A stretch of 41,706 nucleotides of DNA from JBJKRF01 sp046704785 (GTDB lineage Bacteria > Chloroflexota > Anaerolineae > Anaerolineales > Villigracilaceae), in NCBI GenBank assembly GCA_046704785.1, contig JBJKRF010000067.1, positions 1 through 41,706 on the forward strand, given 5' to 3'. The notes under the pieces are model-generated. The model saw only the letters and a program-made list of their open reading frames with translations. It was not told where the DNA came from and did not search any database. Positions 18,301 to 26,202 of this stretch are shown here, piece after piece; the first letter of the stretch is position 1; every line of letters starts with the position of its first letter. Position numbers and translations under genes: made by a program.

Positions 18301-19421
18301 GGGCAATGCGCCAGTCTCGCGCGGAAGCCGGGTTTATTGGGATTGTTCAAGAAGAGGGCATTCGCCTGATCGCCGATCAGGGCTATCAGGCTGAGTTGCA
18401 GGACTATGATCAGGAATATATGCCCGTCAACCATTCGGCGGTGAATGAAGCTCTGTTAAGCGGTTTGCCGCAGCGGGTGGCACTGGATGCGGTGGATGGG
18501 AACCGCTGTTTCTTAAACGGAACACGTAGCCAGTTGGTTGTACCCATCCGACGGGAATCCAATGTTATTGGTTTGTTCTTGCTCGAGAGCACCGTCTCTG
18601 ATTGTTTCCAACAGGATGCTTTCAATTTCTTGAGCCGCCTTTCTGACCATGCCGCGATTGCGATTTCCAATGCGCAATTGTACGCGGAAGTGCAGGCGGC
18701 CAATACGGCCAAGAGCGAATTCGTCTCTTTCGTAGCCCACGAGTTGAAGAACCCAATGACCTCGATCAAAGGATATTCTGAACTCCTGGCTTCTGGTGCG
18801 GTAGGGCCGATCACCGATATGCAGTCAAATTTTCTGACCACGATCCGCTCGAATACCGAGCGTATGAAGACCATCGTGGAAGATTTGAACGATAATTCTA
18901 AGATTGAGGCGGGTCGCCTGCGCCTGGAATTTCAGGCCGTCGATGTGGATGATGTCGTCGAAGAAGTCATCCGTTCGACCAAACGTCAGTTGGAAGATAA
19001 AAAGCAGACGGTGAATATCGAAATCCCGAAGGACCTGCCGAAGGTTTGGGCCGACCGCAATCGTCTCATCCAGGTGTTGGTCAACCTGGTTAGCAATGCC
19101 TATAAATACACGCCGGAGGGTGGCGAGATTCGTGTTATGGCCGAGTTATCAGAGAACACCTGGGATCCAGACGGTGCTCTGCAGGTCGTGCACATCTGGG
19201 TTAAAGACAACGGCATCGGTATCAGCCCGGAAGACCAGAAGAAGATTTTCCAGAAATTCTTCCGCTCCGAAGACGACCAGGCGCGGAAGTCGCCGGGAAC
19301 CGGCTTGGGTTTGAATATCACCAAGAGCCTGGTCGAGATGGAGGGGGGGCGTATCTGGTTCGATAGTGAGTTCCGTCACGGGACGACGTTCCACATCACG
19401 ATCCCGATTTCCGAGAACTAA
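15378..19421 (+). CDS. Multi-GAF membrane sensor histidine kinase
   Basis: The 1347-residue kinase starts with one membrane span (~20-42), then an extracytoplasmic PDZ-like region (~55-145). A block of about seven to eight membrane helices (~150-410) follows. The cytosolic part has four GAF-type domains, at approximately 450-605, 620-790, 800-965 and 985-1100; the third is the most canonical (AGSLFLVDEQTDELIFQV, AVAIENARLY). The kinase core has H1121 in FVAHELKNPMTSIKGYSELL, N-box LVNLVSNAYKYTPEGG, VKDNGIGI and GTGLGLNITKSLVEMEGGRI. No receiver domain is attached and no response regulator lies beside it, so it is an orphan. The start at 15378 avoids reading back into gyrB. It should autophosphorylate in response to a membrane or small-molecule signal. 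Confidence 0.9.
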   Translation: MDTTSGPRPLNARVANYLVLFYQVVILLSFLALPFFAVSYFRTPFLGVFLEHTMATNGVGPDDHIPEWTLFNDGLDHFGDQLKSLALLDANGSPVASMTIQPKRYSDVQALLANHFPGESVQATFLKQDGTTQAYTIALSRFPVSSQVEFFILPYLVGCVYLGISVWIFGLRRNETSGRAFAMFASSTAFGVGGLLDLYTTNHLTYLWVMVVPMVGASLFHLGLVFPQETRLVLRYPFTRWLSYVISGALAILNFSTLFNFSHPLLYGTVWKYSYIFTGVGGLFFVLMMLYRLYGSPSPVVRQQARTILVGAVAAFFPVTVWLLWSSVSYLNFNPYVFFLPLMIFPVTTGYTVLRYRLMRTDYLVGRGLLYVVLSLLAIGGYVMVAIGLSMIFGTTVSPDNPLLLAIAVFGSVLVLNPVRSRLQEIIDAIFFRGERAHQERISSFTRDVTNARDLQSIIRILREQIAASLLPGQLHIYVYDGSNDQYVATEDETGRLTSDIRFAANSVLPETLRKEQLPLFVDQTNIPVAVRPERGRLALLGAQLFVPMPGRDRLVGWIALGERLSGENYASHDIAFLETLGRQSAVAIERAQVLSNMERRVHELNVLARIAQGINITLSFDDILELIYAQTAQIIPGADFHLTLYNRTGQHFYYAFCLEDDERLRDKENAPLLAKTTLDQEVAVSRHAFFTQDYVSQCQTLGVNSPVKGLYAWLGVPLNTGTETIGTLSISSRDPSVSYTDAQLELLQAIADQAAGAIVKSRLLDETERRAQQLSILNVITRQLTSTLDLQPLLKSILENAVNILNCEAGSLFLVDEQTDELIFQVTVGPVASNLAGQRLPAGSGFVGKAVTNRQPVIVNDVQGSATWNAATDKQTGFITRAILAVPMEVKDRVIGVIEIINKQDGSPFMQDDQNLLSAFAGQAAVAIENARLYTLTDQELNARVEELSVMQRIDRELNASLEVNRAMRITLEWAMRQSRAEAGFIGIVQEEGIRLIADQGYQAELQDYDQEYMPVNHSAVNEALLSGLPQRVALDAVDGNRCFLNGTRSQLVVPIRRESNVIGLFLLESTVSDCFQQDAFNFLSRLSDHAAIAISNAQLYAEVQAANTAKSEFVSFVAHELKNPMTSIKGYSELLASGAVGPITDMQSNFLTTIRSNTERMKTIVEDLNDNSKIEAGRLRLEFQAVDVDDVVEEVIRSTKRQLEDKKQTVNIEIPKDLPKVWADRNRLIQVLVNLVSNAYKYTPEGGEIRVMAELSENTWDPDGALQVVHIWVKDNGIGISPEDQKKIFQKFFRSEDDQARKSPGTGLGLNITKSLVEMEGGRIWFDSEFRHGTTFHITIPISEN

Positions 19422-19433
19422 AAGGGCCCTGTT

Positions 19434-20606
19434 ATGACACTGGTTGCTGCAATTGGACAGGCGAATGCATTGGATGCCCGTGAAGCAGGTTTACAGGCTA
19501 CCTACCAGGCCTTGAATCGCCTCGGCAGTGTTTCACCTGCGTTGGGTTTCATTGTTGCCTCCCATCGTTTTGAAGCGCCCATGGTGTTGAGTGGCGTGAC
19601 CAGCTTGCTTACCAATGTCCCGTTGATTGGGCTGAGCGCTGCTGTCGGGTTGAGTCAACGCGGTACCCATTCACACGGTGTGACGGTGGCTTTGTTGGGG
19701 GGAGATGAACTTCAGGCGGAAGTGCACTGGTTCCCGGCTTATAGTCAGGCCAGCGCCGAAGCGGCTACCCGCATTTTGCAGTTGCTGGATTATGAACAAC
19801 GTCCTGCCGAAGGCGTCGTCGTTTGCGCCGACGGGTTGAATGGGAATGCGGAGGAGTTTTGTAGCGCCTTGCCGGCCGGATTGCCTATTATTGGCGGTTT
19901 ATCCAGCGGGGACCTGCAAAACAATATCGGATATCAAATTGGCGGGACGCAATCGGGCACCGGGAACATGGCAGCGGCTTTTCTACGCGGCAATATCAAG
20001 ATGGGCATTGGATATGGGCATGGTTGGTATCCAGTCGGTAGCCGTTTCCGTATTACGCGTTCGCGTGGATTTTGGCTGCGTGCTCTGGATGGTCAGCCTG
20101 CCTCGGAGACGTATTCCCAACTTTTTGGGCAGCCAGCTCGCGACTGGTCATTCCCTCCACTCAACTATATGACGCGTATCTACCCATTGGGGTTTGAACA
20201 AGCGAATTCCAAAGGTTTGGCGATTCGTGCACCGTTGCGCGTGGAGGCTGATGGCAGTTTCCGTATGAATGCCCTCCCGCAGGATGGCAGGGATGCCTAT
20301 TTACTTGTCGGTAGCGCAGATGCATGCCAGGAGGCAGCCCGTCAGGCGGCGCAACAAGCGGTGATGGCGCTCGATGGAGCTCAACCGGCGTTTGCGCTGG
20401 TATTCGTCGATTTGGCCTGGCAATTGTTGATGCAGGCGAAACCCAATATGGAGATCAAGGCCCTGGCCGAAATCCTCGGTCCGGATGTTCCCATCGTGGG
20501 TGGCTATACCCTCGGTCAAATTGCACCCAGCGCAAAAGGCCATGAGCATCCGCAGTTTTTGAACCAGCATATCGTGATCGCAGTTCTTGGCGAGATACCC
20601 GAGTAA
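19434..20606 (+). CDS. FIST-domain sensor protein
   Basis: The 390-residue protein matches FIST_N plus FIST_C architecture. Visible hallmarks include PLIGLSAAVGLSQ in the N half, ADGLNGNAEEFCSALP and LPIIGGLSSGDLQ in the middle, GIGYGHGWYPVG, and the C-terminal VPIVGGYTLGQIAPS. FIST proteins are thought to bind small ligands (amino acids have been proposed) and work with signalling proteins. The gene begins 12 bases after the stop of the multi-GAF histidine kinase, supporting a ligand-sensing partnership with it. There is no signal peptide, so it is presumably cytosolic. The following 100 bases contain only a weak six-pair hairpin (20613-20636) before the next promoter. Confidence 0.88.
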   Translation: MTLVAAIGQANALDAREAGLQATYQALNRLGSVSPALGFIVASHRFEAPMVLSGVTSLLTNVPLIGLSAAVGLSQRGTHSHGVTVALLGGDELQAEVHWFPAYSQASAEAATRILQLLDYEQRPAEGVVVCADGLNGNAEEFCSALPAGLPIIGGLSSGDLQNNIGYQIGGTQSGTGNMAAAFLRGNIKMGIGYGHGWYPVGSRFRITRSRGFWLRALDGQPASETYSQLFGQPARDWSFPPLNYMTRIYPLGFEQANSKGLAIRAPLRVEADGSFRMNALPQDGRDAYLLVGSADACQEAARQAAQQAVMALDGAQPAFALVFVDLAWQLLMQAKPNMEIKALAEILGPDVPIVGGYTLGQIAPSAKGHEHPQFLNQHIVIAVLGEIPE

Positions 20607-20694
20607 AAAGGACCTTGCGAGATTTGGGCTGCAAGGAACTCTAAATGGGCTTGCCTGGCCAGGCCTAGTGATTCTGGCCCCCCCCACTTTTTAG

Positions 20695-20700
20695 TATAAT
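20695..20700 (+). promoter_or_regulatory. Consensus -10 box with predicted leaderless start
   Basis: A perfect TATAAT sits six bases before the ATG at 20707, placing the expected transcription start on or next to the initiation codon. The upstream sequence has a run of eight C residues (20678-20685) and no good -35 box. The nine bases TAGTATAAT recur in front of the B12-subunit gene at 33195-33203. Confidence 0.6.
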
Positions 20701-20706
20701 GGGCTT

Positions 20707-21177
20707 ATGATTGAATTGGTTATTCCCGGTCGTGGAGAATTACATCTTGAACATCTCGTCATGGACGTCAACGGGACGTTGGCCGTAGATGGTCAATTGC
20801 TTGATGGCGTAGCGCAACGAATTGCCAGACTCCACGAGCGGTTGCAGGTTCTATTGTTAACGGCTGACACACATGGCAAGCAAAAGGACATCGATGAAAT
20901 TCTGAACCTCCAGGCGATACGTATTCAGCCTGGGAAGGAGGCCGAACAGAAGGCGGCTTTTGTTCGTAGCTTGAATTCGGCTCACGTGGTTGCTATTGGG
21001 CAGGGCGCCAATGACGCGCTAATGCTTAAGGAAGCGGCCATCGGTATCTGTATTTTGTCAGGAGAAGGTACTGCCGTCGAGACGTTGGTTTCTGCCGACT
21101 TAGTGCTCCCGGATATTCTCTCTGCGCTTGATCTGTTCAATAACCCCCGGCGAATGATTGCGAGTCTACGCAAATGA
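20707..21177 (+). CDS. HAD-superfamily protein with Asn in motif I
   Basis: The compact 156-residue protein has a HAD fold without a cap. Motif I reads MDVNGTLAVDG: nucleophile D20 is kept, but the usual acid/base Asp two residues later is N22. Motif II is LLLTADT, and motif IV is GQGANDALMLKEA (N102, D103). The sequence resembles the phosphorylation/P domain of P-type ATPases and small soluble proteins often annotated as ATPase P-like. The Asn substitution is expected to weaken phosphatase activity, so it may be a slow phosphotransferase or a binding protein. The mRNA is probably leaderless. The stop overlaps the ATG of the next gene as ATGA, showing tight coupling to a membrane protein. Confidence 0.8.
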   Translation: MIELVIPGRGELHLEHLVMDVNGTLAVDGQLLDGVAQRIARLHERLQVLLLTADTHGKQKDIDEILNLQAIRIQPGKEAEQKAAFVRSLNSAHVVAIGQGANDALMLKEAAIGICILSGEGTAVETLVSADLVLPDILSALDLFNNPRRMIASLRK

Positions 21178-22601
21178 GCTTTTCTGACGAAAAACCTTTC
21201 CCCGACGACGAAGTGCCGCGGGACGAGTCTGAGCGCGACGAGCCTATCACCCAGAAGGATGCCAACGCTATCGAGCCGGAGACCGCACCCGAGGCGCAGT
21301 CTGCTGCGGAATTTCCGGACGAAGAACCGCCGTCTTTCCCCAACTTGGATGGTGAACTCGCCTCTCTGGAGGATTTCGAACTTCCCGATCCATCATTTGA
21401 TGACTCAACTGCCGAATTCCAGCCGATTCATGAAATTTCACGTTCCCAGCGTCGGCGTCGGCGTCAGCATCGTTTGCTGGTTATGCCTGAAGAAGGGGAT
21501 CTCAGTGCACGCCTCGAAAGCATGGCACGTCGCGCTGCCCCCACCTTTGATTTCTTTGTCTTTTCTCTATTATGCGGGGCTGTTTTGGGGGTGGGTTATT
21601 TGCTCGACTCCTCGGCGATTCTGCTAGCAGCATTATTGGTTGCCCCTGTGTTGGCGCCTTGGGTCGGAGTCGGTCTTGCGGCTGCAACAGGTGAAATCCG
21701 TTTTATGGGCCAGACACTGGGCGGATTTTTTACAGCGATTGTGATGATCTTTGCTACCGGATTTCTTGCCGGTCTGGCTTCGCGGATCTGGTTGCCAATG
21801 ACATTCAGCCAGGCTTTTTTGCATGCTCGTCTATGGTGGCCGGACTTGGCATTAGTCGTGATTGGAACGGTCATCCTGACATTGGCTTTCATTCAGTCTG
21901 AAGAAAAACCTGTGTTGCCCAGTATTATGCTGGCGTACGGGTTTTTCCTGCCAACCAGCGCTGCCGGATTCGGGTTGGGAAATAGTGTTCAGGGATTATG
22001 GCCCCAAGCGCTATTAGTCTTGCTGGTCTATTTGGCTATCTCGTTGGTTATCAGCGTGATGGTATTTTACTTTATGCGTTTTCGGCCATTTGCTACGGCA
22101 GGCTATGCACTGGGTGCCGGCGTTTTCATTGTTAGCGTTGTCATCGTGGCCGGCATTGCAGGAATTGGTTCGATTATCTCGGCGCAGGGAACACGTGAGC
22201 CGCCGACAGCTATTGTGAATGAGGTTCGAACGCCAACCCCTGCATTGACAGCCCAAATACTACAGCCTTCAGCGACGCCGGCGATCTCGATAGCCACCCC
22301 GTCGATTATTTTGATGACGGCAACGCCATTCCTTTCGCCTACCCCCTCGCCGCTGCCAACGCCAATCTACGGGCGGATTTCCTCGCCAGGGGATGGCGCC
22401 ATCATCCGGGGAAATCCGAGCGGCGCGCCGATTACGACCATCCAAAATGGGTACCTGGTTGAGATTCAGCCGGATGCGCCGGTCTTAAAAGACGGCAATT
22501 ACTGGATTCACGTTGTTGTCAAGACGGCCTCGCGTGACATTGATGGTTGGGTGCTCCAAAACCTAATTGCCACGGCAACGCCCTCTCTAGCTTCACCATA
22601 A
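21174..22601 (+). CDS. DUF389-like membrane protein with C-terminal SH3-like domain
   Basis: The 475-residue protein has a disordered acidic N-terminus (~1-85) and a short basic stretch RSQRRRRRQHRL. Six or so membrane spans (~115-340) follow; their first part, SSAILLAALLVAPVLAPWVGVGLA, resembles DUF389. An extracytoplasmic Thr/Pro linker (~350-395) leads to an SH3-like domain (ISSPGDGAIIRGNPSGAP ... YWIHVV ... GWVLQN) at ~400-465. SH3b domains often bind cell-surface polymers. The protein thus spans cytosol to surface. Translation is coupled to the preceding HAD gene. Role unknown; the DUF389 likeness is moderate. Confidence 0.75.
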   Translation: MSFSDEKPFPDDEVPRDESERDEPITQKDANAIEPETAPEAQSAAEFPDEEPPSFPNLDGELASLEDFELPDPSFDDSTAEFQPIHEISRSQRRRRRQHRLLVMPEEGDLSARLESMARRAAPTFDFFVFSLLCGAVLGVGYLLDSSAILLAALLVAPVLAPWVGVGLAAATGEIRFMGQTLGGFFTAIVMIFATGFLAGLASRIWLPMTFSQAFLHARLWWPDLALVVIGTVILTLAFIQSEEKPVLPSIMLAYGFFLPTSAAGFGLGNSVQGLWPQALLVLLVYLAISLVISVMVFYFMRFRPFATAGYALGAGVFIVSVVIVAGIAGIGSIISAQGTREPPTAIVNEVRTPTPALTAQILQPSATPAISIATPSIILMTATPFLSPTPSPLPTPIYGRISSPGDGAIIRGNPSGAPITTIQNGYLVEIQPDAPVLKDGNYWIHVVVKTASRDIDGWVLQNLIATATPSLASP

Positions 22602-22811
22602 ACCAAATTCTTTGATGTGTCATTTTCATAACCTAAGCAAGGCAGGGGCTGAAATAGATGGGCGGCTTCACATCTTGGATGTGTGGCTGGCAGTTGTTTA
22701 CACTTCCCTCAGACTCTTATTGATTTCTGGGGTGTTTTTTTCTGTTGTTATCTCTCATTCATCCATCACGTTAGATTCTCAAGACATACTTCGCCTATCT
22801 GGAGAGCACGT

Positions 22812-24269
22812 ATGACCATTCACTTTGGTACCGACGGCTGGCGCGCCGTTATCTCGGACACTTTTACTTTCAGTAACCTGCGTATGGTGGCCCAGGCAAT
22901 TGCCGACGCGATTGCTTCAGAGAATTTCCATCATCCCATTGCCGACGAACAACCTGACCCAAAGAAGTTTGTTGTGGGTTTCGACACGCGTTTCCTTTCT
23001 GACCGCTATGCCGGAGAGGTCGCGCGCGTGATGACGGCCAACGGCTTTACCGTTTATTTAGCGCAGGCAGATGCACCGACACCGGCTATTTCGTTTGCGG
23101 TCAAGAATCTGAACGCGATTGGCGGCGCGATGATCACGGCTTCGCACAATGCCCCTCGCTATAACGGGGTCAAACTCAAGGCGGCGTATGGAGGGTCTGC
23201 TTTACCTGAACAATGTCGTCGGGTGGAGGTCTATATCAATGACAATGAGGAACGTGCCCGTGGTCCAAACCTGATGGATTACGATAAAGCAAAGGAGATT
23301 GGCTTGATCCGCAAGTTCAACCCTTTGCCGGCCTACCTCGATCATTTGCGGACCTTGATTAACGCCGACCTGATTGCAGAAAACCCGCAGCGGTTTGTGG
23401 TCGACTCGATGTACGGCTCCGGGCGCGGCGTGATTAAATCGTTCTTGCAGGGTACCGGTTGTGAGATCGCTGAGATTCGTGGCGAGATGAATCCCGGATT
23501 CGGCGGTGTGCACCCGGAGCCGATCTATAAGTTCCTGACGCCGTTGGCCGGTGCGATCGGCGCCGGTATGGGGAATTTTGGCCTGGCGACCGATGGTGAT
23601 GCAGACCGTATTGGCGCTATGGACGAATGTGGAAACTTTGTCGATCCGCATAAGATCATGGCGCTTTCCTTGCGCTACCTTGTCGAGGAGCGCAACTGGA
23701 ATGGCGCAGTTGTGCGAACGGTCTCGACGACGCGCATGGTCGACCGATTGGCCGCACGTTATGGCTTGAAAGTCTATGAAACACCGGTGGGTTTCAATCA
23801 CATTGCTGACTATATGTTGGCCGATGACGTGTTGATCGGTGGCGAAGAATCGGGCGGAATTTCGTTTAAAGGCCATATCCCTGAAGGGGATGGGCCCATT
23901 ATGGGATTATTGCTGGTGGAGATGCTTTCCTGCGCCAGAAAATCGTTGGCCGAGTCGGTAGAGGATTTGTTGGAGGCGGTTGGCCCGGTTGTTTATGAGC
24001 GTTGCGATTTGCGCCTGAATCGTCCTGTGGCAAAGCGGGAGATGGCCGAGATGTTGGTCAAAACAGCGCCGGCCAAAATTGGTGCCGAAAAAGTTAGCCA
24101 GGTTAGCAATTTGGATGGGGTGAAGTACGTGATGTCTGACGACTCGTGGTTGCTGATTCGTCCGTCGGGCACGGAGCCTGTTCTGCGCGTCTACGCCGAG
24201 GGACGGAACACACAAATCGTCAAGGATCTGTTGGGTTACGGACAAAAAGTCGCGGGGAGTGTAGTCTGA
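22812..24269 (+). CDS. Alpha-D-phosphohexomutase (phosphoglucomutase/phosphomannomutase family)
   Basis: The 485-residue enzyme interconverts hexose-1- and hexose-6-phosphates through a phosphoserine. Four family motifs are present: catalytic loop MITASHNAPRYNGVK with S111, metal loop TDGDADRIGAMD, sugar-binding loop GGEESGGIS, and phosphate-binding loop RPSGTEPVLRVY. The N-terminus HFGTDGWRAVIS is typical. The insertion of Ala between SHN and P is a small deviation. Whether glucose, mannose or glucosamine phosphate is preferred cannot be told from sequence. The start at 22812 is chosen at the conserved N-terminus with GGAGAG upstream; an in-frame extension to 22683 reads as non-coding. A strong terminator follows. 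Confidence 0.93.
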   Translation: MTIHFGTDGWRAVISDTFTFSNLRMVAQAIADAIASENFHHPIADEQPDPKKFVVGFDTRFLSDRYAGEVARVMTANGFTVYLAQADAPTPAISFAVKNLNAIGGAMITASHNAPRYNGVKLKAAYGGSALPEQCRRVEVYINDNEERARGPNLMDYDKAKEIGLIRKFNPLPAYLDHLRTLINADLIAENPQRFVVDSMYGSGRGVIKSFLQGTGCEIAEIRGEMNPGFGGVHPEPIYKFLTPLAGAIGAGMGNFGLATDGDADRIGAMDECGNFVDPHKIMALSLRYLVEERNWNGAVVRTVSTTRMVDRLAARYGLKVYETPVGFNHIADYMLADDVLIGGEESGGISFKGHIPEGDGPIMGLLLVEMLSCARKSLAESVEDLLEAVGPVVYERCDLRLNRPVAKREMAEMLVKTAPAKIGAEKVSQVSNLDGVKYVMSDDSWLLIRPSGTEPVLRVYAEGRNTQIVKDLLGYGQKVAGSVV

Positions 24270-24319
24270 CCGACGATGTGACCTCAAGCTGAAACGTATA
24301 TGAGGTTGTCGAGAAAAGT

Positions 24320-24351
24320 AAAGCTCCGGGTGGGTATCCATCCGGAGCTTT
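24320..24351. terminator. Bidirectional rho-independent terminator
   Basis: A 14-pair stem (24320-24333 with 24338-24351, one G-T pair) has a four-base loop. It lies between the convergent phosphohexomutase and LAKTG-protein genes. The arms begin AAAG and end CTTT, giving short T-runs in both directions. Confidence 0.8.
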
Positions 24352-24435
24352 TGTGAGCTTCTCTTCCAAACTGCGAGGATGCTGAAGGGCAAAAACTTCC
24401 AATCGCGTATGCTGGGCCGGGTCGATTGACCTCGC

Positions 24436-25041
24436 TTAGTGACTCATGGGAGTCTGGCGCAAGCGACGGGCCAGCAGGATAACTACGACCAGGACCAGGG
24501 TGACGACGAATAGTCCGGGCAGGCCCACCTCATCTGCAAAACCAGTCTTGGCCAGGGCTGTGACTGTGCCGGTTGTGGTGGGCAAGTACGTTGCGGTTAA
24601 TTGCGCGTTGGCGAGTTGAGTTTGCAGCGCGAAGACGGTGGCCGTAGCCGGGTCAACGCTTGGTTCGCTGGTGGGCGTATCGGTCGCAAAGAGCAGCACC
24701 GGGGTGTCGGTGGGGGCGGGGGTGGGCGTATCGGTGGGCGGGAGTGTCGGCGTGAACTGGGCCGCTTCCTGGGTCGCCTGGCCGGCAATTGCAGTTTGCG
24801 TATAAGCCGCTGAGTTGGTAGAGTCAGCGGCAAGCGCTGCCTTGCGTTGATTCGGCAGAATCAGGATGGCGTAGACTGCCATACAGATGAGAGAAAGCAG
24901 CACGATACCGCCCAAGATGACGGCAGCGATCATAAAGGTACGATTGCTACCCTCACCTCCTTCAGAGCCAGACTCTTCTGCGGCTGGTGCTCCTGTGTTG
25001 GCTTGTTGGTCGTCATCATCGAAGATGAAATTGTTGGCCAT
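24436..25041 (-). CDS. Membrane-anchored Thr/Pro-rich protein with LAKTG-type C-terminal tail
   Basis: The 201-residue protein starts with an acidic N-terminus (MANNFIFDDDDQQ), then one membrane span (~36-60). A surface-type Thr/Pro linker with TDTPTPAPTDTP repeats follows. At the C-terminus come L163-A-K-T-G167, a hydrophobic span (LPGLFVVTLVLVVVILLA) and basic RRLRQ, the three-part layout of a cell-wall sorting signal with LAxTG in place of LPxTG. Whether a sortase acts on it is unknown, and no sortase gene is in the window. The two spans could instead give a hairpin topology with both ends cytosolic. GAGGAG precedes the chosen ATG. No catalytic domain is visible. Confidence 0.7.
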   Translation of the reverse strand: MANNFIFDDDDQQANTGAPAAEESGSEGGEGSNRTFMIAAVILGGIVLLSLICMAVYAILILPNQRKAALAADSTNSAAYTQTAIAGQATQEAAQFTPTLPPTDTPTPAPTDTPVLLFATDTPTSEPSVDPATATVFALQTQLANAQLTATYLPTTTGTVTALAKTGFADEVGLPGLFVVTLVLVVVILLARRLRQTPMSH

Positions 25042-25130
25042 GATTATTCTCCTCGCGTAAATGTAATGCAGTTCTCTGCGAATTGCCATGATCGCGGGCG
25101 TTTCCCAACGGTCCTGACAATGTCCAGAGA

Positions 25131-25136
25131 ATTATA
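25131..25136 (-). promoter_or_regulatory. Candidate -10 box for the LAKTG-protein gene
   Basis: TATAAT on the minus strand lies just downstream of the stop of the barrel-sandwich protein gene and about 90 bases before the start at 25041. The -35 region is poor, so this may only partly separate the gene from the cluster above it. Confidence 0.35.
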
Positions 25137-25142
25137 GATATT

Positions 25143-26201
25143 TTACCCCAGCACTTCGAGATTTGTGAGCGGTACAACAATCGTTTCGCCACTTTCCAGG
25201 CGCACGTTTGCCGCCGGCGCTTTGACGCCGTTAGGTAACGTGCTAAAGCCAGGAAGGATTCGTTCCAGATTCCCTAACTGGGAGGCTTGCGCCAGAAAAA
25301 CCACACGAACAGTCTGCCCGGCGGTAAAAGCTTCGACATCGTGAGGTTCCGGCGGATCTTGAGAAACGGGCAGTGGAACGAAGACTTCAGGCCGTGTGCC
25401 CTGGGTGCGGTCAAAGAAAGCCGCATTGAGCGAGACATCCCGCTTGGTGTTGGTTGTGAGTAGCTTGTAAGCCGTCGAATTCATCGGACGTCGCCCAAAA
25501 CCTTCGGTGAGGATAATTGGAAGGCGTACCTGCAGCGCGGTTTGTGCCAGCCCCGGCGACATGCTCGAAAGGATCAGGCCGCGCACGGGAACTTCGGCTG
25601 CATTCTTGAGCGCCGTGGGGTTGTCGAGGTATCCGCCCAGCAGAATCGACCCGCGCAGGCTGACATCCAGACGGGCAGGATCAAGCACGTCATCGGGCGC
25701 TTCGAGCAGGTTGAACATTAACCCGCTCTCGATGCATCCATTGCCCCACACGCCCTGGACGATGGCGCCAGTCCCTTGAATGGTTACGCCGCGCTCGCCG
25801 ACGATTTCGGAGACGACGCCGGTGATCCCGGCGCGTAGTTCCAATATACCGCCGCCGCTCTCGATAATGATTTTCCCGCCGCCGATGGCAGCCACGCGTC
25901 CTTCAACGGGGGAACTTGTTTCGCGGCTAAGAGCCCCGGCCTCGACAAGCGCATCGTCTTTCGCAACTTTTTGCCCGCGTTTGACGGTAATCAGGTTGCT
26001 GGCTTTTTGCACTGAAATGTGCAGTATTTGCGCTACGTCCACAATGTAGTATTGAAAGCCACCAGCGGCCTCGGCGACTACGTCCTGTGGGCTGACTTTT
26101 TGTCCCACATGTGCGATGATACGCCCATCGATGGGTAACATACGTTTCTCGGTGACGGTTGCCAGCGGTAAGATATGGGTTGTGGGTGCCAGCATGGTCA
26201 T
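25143..26201 (-). CDS. Barrel-sandwich (RnfC/lipoyl-like) domain protein, last gene of the membrane cluster
   Basis: The 352-residue protein has two segments that read like half barrel-sandwich hybrids: RMLPIDGRIIAHVGQKVSPQDVVAEA (~19-45) and VKRGQKVAKDDALVEAGALSRETSSPVEGRVAAIGGGKI (~73-115), the pattern found in lipoyl/biotinyl and RnfC-type domains. There is no MKM or DKA lipoylation motif, so it is not a cofactor carrier. The C-terminal ~150 residues are Rossmann-like or beta-rich with no motif known to me. No signal peptide or membrane span is evident. GGAGG precedes the ATG, and the gene follows the MutL-like gene by one base, making it the terminal gene of a seven-gene unit. Function unknown. 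Confidence 0.7.
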   Translation of the reverse strand: MTMLAPTTHILPLATVTEKRMLPIDGRIIAHVGQKVSPQDVVAEAAGGFQYYIVDVAQILHISVQKASNLITVKRGQKVAKDDALVEAGALSRETSSPVEGRVAAIGGGKIIIESGGGILELRAGITGVVSEIVGERGVTIQGTGAIVQGVWGNGCIESGLMFNLLEAPDDVLDPARLDVSLRGSILLGGYLDNPTALKNAAEVPVRGLILSSMSPGLAQTALQVRLPIILTEGFGRRPMNSTAYKLLTTNTKRDVSLNAAFFDRTQGTRPEVFVPLPVSQDPPEPHDVEAFTAGQTVRVVFLAQASQLGNLERILPGFSTLPNGVKAPAANVRLESGETIVVPLTNLEVLG

Positions 26202-26202
26202 T

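Noticed and set aside
20613..20636. Six-pair hairpin after the FIST gene
   Set aside because: Short stem and no T-run, so not supported as a terminator.
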